A DNA stretch of 64,000 bases, taken from Paludibacteraceae bacterium. Its GTDB lineage: Bacteria > Bacteroidota > Bacteroidia > Bacteroidales > Paludibacteraceae. Positions 50,241 to 57,758 of the stretch are shown here, in pieces. The notes below the pieces were generated by a model. It had not been told where the DNA came from, ran no database searches, and saw nothing but the letters and a program-made list of their open reading frames with translations. The DNA lies in assembly GCA_016297215.1 (NCBI GenBank), contig JAEDGZ010000006.1:1-64000 (forward strand), in the 5' to 3' direction. Positions within the stretch are counted from its first letter, which is position 1. The number at the start of each line of letters is the position of its first letter. The position numbers were made by a program, and so were the translations under genes.

Positions 50241-50360
50241 CTGGGGACGCAGGCGTCTCGCCTGCGGTAAATTAGCAGACGATAATAGGTTATTATTAGG
50301 TTATTATTAGGTTATTATCGGGTGATTACCGAGTGATTACCGAGTGATTAACGGGTGATT
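50241..50360. repeat. Family A palindrome and long tandem repeat upstream of the Wzi-like gene
   Basis: Bases 50241-50265 are the complement of the element at 3263-3287, identical over 25 bp. A tandem array follows (50285-50360): three copies of AGGTTATTATT that grade into GGGTGATTACCGAGTGATTA units. No gene or standard promoter is seen in this 150-bp gap. Confidence 0.85.
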
Positions 50361-50387
50361 AAGCAGACTATTCCGATAGAAAAGCGT

Positions 50388-52169
50388 ATGCGAAAAGTAT
50401 TGTTTACGATAGGTTTGGTATGTTGCGCCGTCTTTGCAACGCAGACGGCGCGCGCCCAAGCCATCCCCGTCTCGATGGAATACACCGAGGTGTACGACTT
50501 CATCGACGAACTCATCACCGACGGTTATATCGTCCACCAAACAGCGGTCAAGCCCTACACCCGCACCCAAATCGCCAATATGTTGGTGGAAGCGCAGATG
50601 GGGGACTCCCTGATGAACAACCGCCAGCGCAAAGCCCTCAACTACTACCTCGACGTCTTCGCCCTCGAGCGCGATACCATGGTCAGCCGCTACGTGCAAT
50701 ACACTGACCATCAGACCTTTTCGCTCTCCCTCGCCAATCCCCAGTTCTCCTACATGTCCAAGAAAAAGATGTTCAAGTTCACGCTTGAGCCTATCTTGGG
50801 CATGGACATCTACGGCGCCAAGAAAGGGGCTATCCTCAAACGCTGGTATGGCGCCGAACTGCGCATGGACATCGCCCGCCACCTCTCTATATGGGGCTCT
50901 CTCCGAGACATCTCATGGAACGGAACAGCCTTATTATCAGACAACTACTACGCCAACGACGATGCCAAGATAGACGGCGCCAAACTCACCAAGCCCCTTT
51001 TCCTCAACAACCTCGCCGGCGTGCAGTACAAAGAGGCGGACTACGGCGGCGACTTCTCCGACTCCCGCGGAGGTATCGCCCTCTATTCGTGGTGGGGACG
51101 CATCGCCTTGGAGCGCGAGAACATCCGTTGGGGCGACTCCTACCATTGCTCCAACATCCTCTCCGGGCGCAACCCCGCAGTGCCCATGCTCTCCCTGCAA
51201 CTCACCCCCTGCTCATGGTTTCAGTTCGACTATTTCCATGCGTGGCTCATCTCCAACGTCTTAGACTCCACCAACTACTACATCGAACACGTAGCCGAAG
51301 GCACCGACGTGAAGCAATACCGCCCCCACAACAAGTTCATGGCGGCGAATATGTTCACCTTCACGCCTGTCAAGTACCTCTCTTTCTCCTTCGGTAACTC
51401 CATTGTCTATGCCGAGCCGAATGTGCAGGCGCTCTATTTCATCCCCATCGCCTTCTTCAAGTCGCTCGACCACCTCATGACCAAAGGCACTGCCACGCAG
51501 AATCAGAACTCGCAGGCGTTCGCCTCTATCTCCGTCCGCCCGTGGGACCACATACAGTTGTACGGCTCTTTCTTCCTTGATGAGTTCAAACTCTCGCGCT
51601 TGAAGAAGTCCTCTGCGGCGAAGAACCCCGTTTCCTATCTCGTGGGCTTCAACTGGAGCGGCTGGCCTCTCAAAGGGCTCTCCCTCCGCGGCGAGTTCAT
51701 GCGCTCCTACATCGCTTGCTACACCCAGTCCATCGATGTCTTGGATTACACCAGCAACACCTACCAGATGGGGCACTACATGGGCGACAACGCGCAGTCT
51801 ATCCATCTCGAGTTAGCCTACCGTCCTGTCCGCGGACTGCGCCTAGCCCTTTCCTACACCAACGACACCAAGTACAACGCCTATTCCTATCTCCGCCGCG
51901 GCATCATCGAAGCCATCTCGCAGAAGCCTTTCGACAAGGCTATCTACCGCAACGACGAGATAGCCTTCAACGGCATCTATGAGGTGCATCCGTCGATGTA
52001 CCTGCGTCTGTCGTTGCTTTACAACAACGCCCGTGCGTTTGATAATCTCGAATCCGAAGTGGCTGGCGAATACCTCGCCACCGCCCAAGAGTACCTGAAT
52101 ACCTACGCCCCCGTCTATTTCCAAGGCAAGAACTTTACCGCCCAAATAGGCTTCTCCTTCGGCTTCTAA
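50388..52169 (+). CDS. Wzi-like capsule-assembly outer-membrane barrel
   Basis: A 593-residue outer-membrane protein with a signal peptide (RKVLFTIGLVCCAVFATQTARAQ). The N-terminal region after the leader (YTEVYDFIDELITDGYI and KPYTRTQIANMLVEA) and the barrel that follows match the Caps_assemb_Wzi family found in Bacteroidetes. The C-terminus ends in a phenylalanine (FTAQIGFSFGF), as barrels recognised by BAM do. Wzi proteins bind capsule at the surface, but the target here is unknown. I use the ATG at 50388; the GTG at 50355 would place part of the tandem repeat in the coding region. Confidence 0.82.
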   Translation: MRKVLFTIGLVCCAVFATQTARAQAIPVSMEYTEVYDFIDELITDGYIVHQTAVKPYTRTQIANMLVEAQMGDSLMNNRQRKALNYYLDVFALERDTMVSRYVQYTDHQTFSLSLANPQFSYMSKKKMFKFTLEPILGMDIYGAKKGAILKRWYGAELRMDIARHLSIWGSLRDISWNGTALLSDNYYANDDAKIDGAKLTKPLFLNNLAGVQYKEADYGGDFSDSRGGIALYSWWGRIALERENIRWGDSYHCSNILSGRNPAVPMLSLQLTPCSWFQFDYFHAWLISNVLDSTNYYIEHVAEGTDVKQYRPHNKFMAANMFTFTPVKYLSFSFGNSIVYAEPNVQALYFIPIAFFKSLDHLMTKGTATQNQNSQAFASISVRPWDHIQLYGSFFLDEFKLSRLKKSSAAKNPVSYLVGFNWSGWPLKGLSLRGEFMRSYIACYTQSIDVLDYTSNTYQMGHYMGDNAQSIHLELAYRPVRGLRLALSYTNDTKYNAYSYLRRGIIEAISQKPFDKAIYRNDEIAFNGIYEVHPSMYLRLSLLYNNARAFDNLESEVAGEYLATAQEYLNTYAPVYFQGKNFTAQIGFSFGF

Positions 52170-52196
52170 AAATGAATAAAATGGAAAAATGATGAT

Positions 52197-52649
52197 ATGA
52201 TACAACGAGTTCAAACACTTTATCTATTGCTTGTCGTAATCCTTGGAGTATTGCAATGTTGCTTTGCTCCGGTACAATTCCTACCTACGGAAGGAGTGGA
52301 ATATATCTCGCTTATGCCTTATACCAAGTGGCCCTTGGCGGTAATCAGCATAGCAATACCTTTGGTCGCTTTGGTAGATATCTTTCTTTTCAAACATAGA
52401 CTTGTACAAGCGCGTTTGAACGTAGTAAACGTGGTGTTGTGTTTGGGTTACTATGCCTTATTGACATTGTATATTGCTTTCGTCGTGAAAGGCTACGAGC
52501 CAATAGGTGATGTCCTGTTGGCTGGTGCAGATTGGTATCTTAATGTTTGGGCGGGACTGCCGCTGGTTTGCATCGTGCTGAGTATGATGGCTACTCGGCG
52601 GATATTAAAAGACGAGGCTTTGGTACGGGCGGCAGACAGAATACGCTGA
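52197..52649 (+). CDS. DUF4293 four-helix membrane protein
   Basis: A 150-residue inner-membrane protein with four hydrophobic segments (about residues 5-22, 48-67, 78-97, 113-130). MIQRVQTLYLLLVVILG at the start and MATRRILKDEALVRAADRIR at the end are the DUF4293 signature of Bacteroidetes. Function is unknown. Its stop codon abuts, with no spacer, the stop of the convergent recQ gene, so the two transcripts must overlap at their 3' ends. It lies 27 bp after the Wzi-like gene and is probably transcribed with it. Confidence 0.85.
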   Translation: MIQRVQTLYLLLVVILGVLQCCFAPVQFLPTEGVEYISLMPYTKWPLAVISIAIPLVALVDIFLFKHRLVQARLNVVNVVLCLGYYALLTLYIAFVVKGYEPIGDVLLAGADWYLNVWAGLPLVCIVLSMMATRRILKDEALVRAADRIR

Positions 52650-54380
52650 TTAGGTGGATTTATTTTTGCTGCGACATACATCGCAATGTCCGCAGGGTGG
52701 GGCGGACAACTCCCCGAAATACCCCAACAGCAGTTGCTCGCGGCAGAATTGTTTTTGTTTGGCGTACTCCACCATCGCTCGCAATCGTTCCGCATATTGC
52801 GTTTGTCGCTCTTCATACACGCGCGGCGGCAGGTAGATTTCTGCCTGCCGTTCTTGTATTAATGTGAATGTGCAGGCAACGCTGCGTGGGATATAGGTGA
52901 TGATATGCCGTTGTGCAAGGCTCACAAGTAACTCATGCTCCGTGTCGTCAATATACTGAAAATCCGTGAAAATCCCGCTATACTGCCGCATCAATTGGTC
53001 CAGCAAGCGTATCTGCTCGCGGCTCAAACTGTATTGCCCCAACGCTTGCGCGGGGACATTGATGAGCACCCGCGGCGGGGTCTCGTGCTCCTCCTCAAAG
53101 CGGATATACCCCGCTTGGTCGAGCAGGTGCAACGCGGAGTAGGTCTGCAAAATAGGCAGGCGCATACGCTGGCAGAGTTCGTCTATATGTAGTGCAAACG
53201 AGTGGTCTAACCCGCTGCCGAGCCCCACTTGGTAGAAATCGCACGTGCAATGATACACCCGCTCCACATACTCCTTGGGCGGATAGTTCGCAGACACCCG
53301 CCTCTTCGCTTTCGCGCGGTCTGCGGGATGATAGAGCAGCACGGCATACGCGGTCTTCCCGTCGCGTCCTGCACGCCCTGCCTCTTGATAGTAGGCTTCG
53401 AGGCTGTCGGGCAAATCGTGGTGAATCACCACCCGCACGTCGGGCTTGTCGATACCCATGCCGAAAGCGTTGGTGCATACCATCACCCGCGTCTGCCCTG
53501 TCTTCCATTGTTCCTGCTTCGTATGACGCTCTTTGGGCGACAGCCCCGCATGATAGAAATCTGCTGAGATACGGTTCGTTACGAGTATCTCCGCCACTTC
53601 CTGCGCCCGCTTGCGGTTGCGCACATACACTATCGCGCTACCCGCCACGCGGCTCAAGATATGAACTATCTGCGCTAACTTCTCCTCTCGCCCGTCGCCT
53701 GTTGGCGACGCAGCAGCCTGCCCATTAACCACTGAACACTGCCCACTAACCACTTCCCTCACCACATACTGCAAATTCTCCCTCCGAAAACTCTTCTTCA
53801 GCAGGTTATTTTCCCGAAAATGCAGCCGCTCCTGTATGTCGTTTGCCACGGCGGGCGTGGCGGTGGCGGTCAGCGCCAGCACTGCCACCTCGGGCAGACT
53901 CTCGCGGATGTCGGCGATATGCAGATACGACGGGCGGAAGTCGTAGCCCCATTGCGAGATACAGTGTGCTTCGTCCACGGCAATCAGACATATCGGCAGT
54001 TCTGTCAGCCGTTTGCGAAATGCCTCGCTCTCCAACCGCTCCGGAGACACGTAGAGGAAATGATACGGACCGAACTGGCAGTTGTCCAGTGCCACCCGCT
54101 GTTGGTCGCGGCTCATGCCCGTGTATATGGCGGCGGCGAGGATATCCCGTTGCCTGAGGTTCTCCACTTGGTCTTTCATCAGCGCAATCAGCGGCGTAAC
54201 GACCAAGCACAGCCTGCCTTTGACCATCGTCGGTACCTGAAAACACAGGCTCTTCCCCCCGCCCGTAGGCATCAGAGCAAGGGTGTCTTTGCCCGCGAGT
54301 ACACTATCAATGATTTCCGCCTGTAATGGGCGGAAATCATCGTAATGCCAATATGTCCGAAGAACCTCTTTCGGAGACAT
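52650..54380 (-). CDS. RecQ-family ATP-dependent DNA helicase
   Basis: A 576-residue 3'-5' helicase for repair and fork processing. Walker A is MPTGGGKSLCFQVP, DEAH is AVDEAHCISQWGYDFR, and VLALTATATP and NAFGMGIDKPDVR are helicase motifs. The C-terminal zinc site has lost some family spacing but retains CGHCDVC at the very end. There is no HRDC domain, so this is the short Bacteroidetes form. Between the two RecA-like lobes (after QYVVRE) sits an extra stretch of about 22 residues (VSGQCSVVNGQAAASPTGDG) encoded by repeat-like DNA. kbl lies 17 bp upstream. Confidence 0.93.
   Translation of the reverse strand: MSPKEVLRTYWHYDDFRPLQAEIIDSVLAGKDTLALMPTGGGKSLCFQVPTMVKGRLCLVVTPLIALMKDQVENLRQRDILAAAIYTGMSRDQQRVALDNCQFGPYHFLYVSPERLESEAFRKRLTELPICLIAVDEAHCISQWGYDFRPSYLHIADIRESLPEVAVLALTATATPAVANDIQERLHFRENNLLKKSFRRENLQYVVREVVSGQCSVVNGQAAASPTGDGREEKLAQIVHILSRVAGSAIVYVRNRKRAQEVAEILVTNRISADFYHAGLSPKERHTKQEQWKTGQTRVMVCTNAFGMGIDKPDVRVVIHHDLPDSLEAYYQEAGRAGRDGKTAYAVLLYHPADRAKAKRRVSANYPPKEYVERVYHCTCDFYQVGLGSGLDHSFALHIDELCQRMRLPILQTYSALHLLDQAGYIRFEEEHETPPRVLINVPAQALGQYSLSREQIRLLDQLMRQYSGIFTDFQYIDDTEHELLVSLAQRHIITYIPRSVACTFTLIQERQAEIYLPPRVYEERQTQYAERLRAMVEYAKQKQFCREQLLLGYFGELSAPPCGHCDVCRSKNKST
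53699..53757. repeat. Repeat-derived insert in recQ
   Basis: TAACCACT and CTGCCCA words each occur twice (53722-53755), the style of AT-rich repeats seen between genes here. They are translated on the minus strand as VVSGQCSVVNGQ at the junction of the two helicase lobes. Confidence 0.65.
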
Positions 54381-54397
54381 GTTGTTCTATGCCGGAT

Positions 54398-55591
54398 TTA
54401 CTTATTCAGCACGCCGAGGGCTTTGCCCACCTTGACGAACGCTGCCACGCCCTTGTCCAATTGCTCGCGGGTATGAGCGGCGGAGAGTTGCACGCGGATA
54501 CGCGCTTGTCCCTGCGGCACTACGGGGTAGTAGAAGCCAGTAACATAGATGCCTTCTTCTTGCAGAGCGGCTGCAAACTCTTGGCTCAGACGAGCGTCGT
54601 AGAGCATCACGGCGCAGATGGCCGATTGCGTGGGCTTGATGTCGAAACCTGCTTCTTTCATGCGTGCCACGAAATAGTCGGTGTTAGCATGCAGGCGGTC
54701 TTGCAACTCGTTGCTGCGAGTCAGTATCTCGAAGGTCTTGATACCCGCGGCAGCAATCATCGGAGGGATGGAGTTGCTGAACAGATACGGGCGACTGCGC
54801 TGGCGCAGCAGGTCGATAATCTCCTTCTTACCCGTGGTGAAGCCGCCTACCGAGCCGCCGAACGCCTTGCCGAGCGTGCCCGTGATAATCTCTATCTTCC
54901 CGCGCAGGTCGTATTGTTCGGTTACGCCGTGTCCCGTCTTGCCGACAACACCCGCGGAGTGGCTCTCGTCCACCATCACGAGGGCGTTGTATTTCTGTGC
55001 GAGTTCGTAAATCTTATCCAGCGGGCAGACGTTGCCGTCCATGGAGAACACGCCGTCGGTGGCGATGATACGGAAGCGCTGTGCCTGTGCTTTCTTCAGT
55101 TGCTCCTCAAGGTCAGCCATATCGCCGTTGGCATAGCGGTAGCGCACTGCCTTGCATAGGCGCACGCCGTCGATGATAGACGCGTGGTTGAGGGCGTCGG
55201 AGATGATGGCGTCTTGGTCGGTCAAGAGAGGCTCAAACAAACCGCCATTGGCATCGAAACAAGCCGCATAGAGGATGGTGTCCTCGGTGCCGAAGAAGTC
55301 GGAGATGGCTTGCTCCAACTGCTTGTGGGTGTCCTGCGTGCCGCAGATGAAGCGCACGGATGCCATGCCGTAGCCGCGAGCGTCCATGCGCTCTTTGGCT
55401 GCCTGAATGAGTTCGGCATTGTCGGCAAGACCGAGGTAGTTGTTCGCACAGAAGTTAATCACATCCTTGTTGCCTTCCACCTTGATAGCAGACGACTGCG
55501 GAGTGATAATCACGCGCTCGTTCTTGTACAGACCGGCGTCTTTGATGTCTTGCAAAGTAGCCTGCAAGTGGGCTTGAAAGTCTGAATACAT
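54398..55591 (-). CDS. kbl: Glycine C-acetyltransferase (2-amino-3-ketobutyrate CoA ligase)
   Basis: A 397-residue PLP enzyme of the alpha-oxoamine synthase family, which splits 2-amino-3-ketobutyrate to glycine and acetyl-CoA in threonine breakdown. NFCANNYLGLAD, GTQDTHKQLEQAISDFFGTED, VMVDESHSAGVVGKTGHG and TGTLGKAFGG (PLP lysine) are all present, and the length equals that of E. coli Kbl. The partner threonine dehydrogenase (Tdh) is not in the window. Related enzymes (serine palmitoyltransferase, KBL-like) share the fold, but the sequence follows Kbl closely. Confidence 0.93.
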   Translation of the reverse strand: MYSDFQAHLQATLQDIKDAGLYKNERVIITPQSSAIKVEGNKDVINFCANNYLGLADNAELIQAAKERMDARGYGMASVRFICGTQDTHKQLEQAISDFFGTEDTILYAACFDANGGLFEPLLTDQDAIISDALNHASIIDGVRLCKAVRYRYANGDMADLEEQLKKAQAQRFRIIATDGVFSMDGNVCPLDKIYELAQKYNALVMVDESHSAGVVGKTGHGVTEQYDLRGKIEIITGTLGKAFGGSVGGFTTGKKEIIDLLRQRSRPYLFSNSIPPMIAAAGIKTFEILTRSNELQDRLHANTDYFVARMKEAGFDIKPTQSAICAVMLYDARLSQEFAAALQEEGIYVTGFYYPVVPQGQARIRVQLSAAHTREQLDKGVAAFVKVGKALGVLNK

Positions 55592-55618
55592 GGTATGTAA
55601 GTATTTAATGATTAGTGG

Positions 55619-56278
55619 TCATTGGTTAGTATGTAGTGTGCCAATGCTTAGCAAAACCCCGATGGCGGCAGTGGAGAGCATGAGCAGCACATCGCGCAGG
55701 TCTATCACGCCGCGGGCAAGGCTGCGGTAGTGGTCTTGCAAAAGCACCCAATAGAGCACGAAGCACCCCAAAGCGCCGAGGATGAAGCAGACTATTTGAC
55801 TGCGGCTGAGTGTGGCAGCCAGCAAGCCTATTCCGAGGAAGGCTGCACTAAGCAATATCAGTCCGATAAACGCCCCTGCAAACGCCCCTGCGTCGAGGTT
55901 CCCCATCGGCTCTGCCATATACGCTACGGCAAAGTAGTGCACCACGCAAGGCAGCAAAGCAATCAGCATGAGCAACCATGCGGCGAAGAACTTCCCGCAT
56001 ACCAGCCGCCAAACAGGCACCCGCTTGCTGCGGAGCAAGTCCCACATGCCGGAGTTGCGCTCCTCGGCAAACAGCCGCATAGTCAGCGCGGGGCAAAGCA
56101 ACATCAGTAGCCATGGCGACAACTGAAACAGTCCATCCACCTGCGCATAGCCTGATTCTACGATGTTCCACTCCCCGGGAATGACCCATAGAAACAAACT
56201 AATCGCCAGCAGATACAGCCCGATAACGATATACGCTATCGGCGTAGAGAAATAATATGCTAATTCTTTGCGAAACAC
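55619..56278 (-). CDS. gldF: GldF-like ABC-2 transporter permease
   Basis: A 219-residue inner-membrane protein with six hydrophobic segments. ELAYYFSTPIAYIVIGLYLLAISLFLWVIPGEWNI, then ALTMRLFAEERNSGMWDLLRSKRV and MGNLDAGAFAGAFIGLILLSAAFLGIGLLAATLS, follow the GldF pattern of Bacteroidetes. In gliding relatives GldF works with the GldA ATPase and GldG; neither is beside it here. The C-terminus (LSIGTLHTNQ) reads into AT-rich repeat-like DNA just before the stop. In non-gliding Bacteroidales the transporter's role is unclear. Confidence 0.82.
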   Translation of the reverse strand: MFRKELAYYFSTPIAYIVIGLYLLAISLFLWVIPGEWNIVESGYAQVDGLFQLSPWLLMLLCPALTMRLFAEERNSGMWDLLRSKRVPVWRLVCGKFFAAWLLMLIALLPCVVHYFAVAYMAEPMGNLDAGAFAGAFIGLILLSAAFLGIGLLAATLSRSQIVCFILGALGCFVLYWVLLQDHYRSLARGVIDLRDVLLMLSTAAIGVLLSIGTLHTNQ

Positions 56279-56341
56279 GATGGAATAGTGGTTAGAGTCC
56301 TTTATTTGCTCTCCCCCTTATAGGGGGAGTCGGAGGGGGTC

Positions 56342-57718
56342 CTATTTCTCCGTCTTCGGGAAGAAAATCCAGAAAGCGATAGTTACTAGTAATGCAAAAG
56401 CCGCAAAGATATACCATGCTTCTTGCCAACCAGCCCACATTTGTTCTGCTGCTTCTTGAATCTTAAGCAATGCTTCAGATGAAATATTAGTCCAATCTAT
56501 TTGCCCCTCAGCATCGCGGATAACACCGAGATTTGACTCCAATAATGGGTCTGCTGCATCACCGTTCTTTTGAATCATTGGAACAGTCATGTTTACAATC
56601 TTCTGTGCAGCCAGTGTACCGATGGTTGCTCCTAAACCATTTGTCATTACCATGAATAGACCTTGTGCTGATGAGCGCTGTGCTTCATTGGTCTCCTGAT
56701 CTACGTAAAGTGCTCCAGAGATATTAAAGAAGTCAAAGGCAAAGCCATAGACAATGCAACTAAGTACGAAGAGTAATACACCCGGGAATCCAGGGTTTCC
56801 AGCACCGAAGAGACCAAAACGGAACACCCAAGCGAACATCGCCATAAGCATCACATTCTTGATTCCAAAATGCTTCAGGAAGAAAGGAATTGCAAGAATA
56901 CAGAGTGCTTCGCAAATCTGACTGATAGAAATAAGGATTCCCGAGTGCTGTACACCAAAGGTATTCGTCCAGTTCCTGAAATATTCGAAACTACCGAGGA
57001 ATGGGTTAGCAAAACCATTAGTAACTTGAAGACACATTCCTAACAACATAGAGAATACAAAGAACAGCGCCATCTTCTTTTGCTTGAAGAGCGCGAATGC
57101 CTTTAAACCAAGTGCTTCAACCATGTCTACATTACCCTCCACTTTCTTGATTTCGCAATTCGGCAGTGTCAGCGAATAAACGGCAAGCACTAAACTTAAG
57201 CCTCCACTGATAATGAATTGTGCCGGAGTGTCCATCGCACCTACGAGGTCTACCCCCCACATGGTAGCAATAAAACCTACTGTACCGAATACACGAATCG
57301 GAGGGAAGTCTTTGACAGTGTCCAAACCTGCTTTAACGAGGGCGTTGAATGCCACCGAGTTCGTCAGCGCAATAGTCGGCATGAAGAATGCAACAGAAAT
57401 GGTGTAGAGGGTAAAGAGCGGCGCAAAAACCACATCTGAGCCAGCTGAGAAGGCATAGACTCCTGCTGCAACCATGAAGAGACCTGCCAAACCATGACAG
57501 AGACTTAATGCTTTCTGAGCCTGAAGCCAACGGTCTGCAACAATACCCATAAGGGCAGGCATAAAAAGACTGACAATACCCTGAACAGAGTAGAACCAGC
57601 CTATTTGACTACCAAAACCATGAACTCCTAAATAGCGTCCCATAGAGGTTAAGTACGCTCCCCAAACGGCAAACTCGAGGAAGTTCATTAGCATTAGCCG
57701 TAGTTTCATGTGTTTCAT
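56342..57718 (-). CDS. Nucleoside permease (NupG/XapB type, MFS)
   Basis: A 458-residue proton-driven transporter with twelve predicted helices. The start KLRLMLMNFLEFAVWGAYLTSMGRYLG and the central WTNTFGVQHSGILISISQICEAL are typical of the nucleoside:H+ symporter family. A loop of about 60 residues near the C-terminus (DPLLESNLGVIRDAEGQIDW) is a Bacteroidetes addition. ATG codons at 57718 and 57709 are both possible starts. It lies between prfC and gldF on the same strand, with a CT-rich stem (56312-56340) after its stop. Confidence 0.88.
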   Translation of the reverse strand: MKHMKLRLMLMNFLEFAVWGAYLTSMGRYLGVHGFGSQIGWFYSVQGIVSLFMPALMGIVADRWLQAQKALSLCHGLAGLFMVAAGVYAFSAGSDVVFAPLFTLYTISVAFFMPTIALTNSVAFNALVKAGLDTVKDFPPIRVFGTVGFIATMWGVDLVGAMDTPAQFIISGGLSLVLAVYSLTLPNCEIKKVEGNVDMVEALGLKAFALFKQKKMALFFVFSMLLGMCLQVTNGFANPFLGSFEYFRNWTNTFGVQHSGILISISQICEALCILAIPFFLKHFGIKNVMLMAMFAWVFRFGLFGAGNPGFPGVLLFVLSCIVYGFAFDFFNISGALYVDQETNEAQRSSAQGLFMVMTNGLGATIGTLAAQKIVNMTVPMIQKNGDAADPLLESNLGVIRDAEGQIDWTNISSEALLKIQEAAEQMWAGWQEAWYIFAAFALLVTIAFWIFFPKTEK

Positions 57719-57758
57719 AGTGTATGTATTTTTCGTAGTTTACGTTATTTTTGTTGCA

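Noticed and set aside
54326..55159. A 277-codon plus-strand open frame
   Set aside because: Antisense to kbl, whose motifs are complete.
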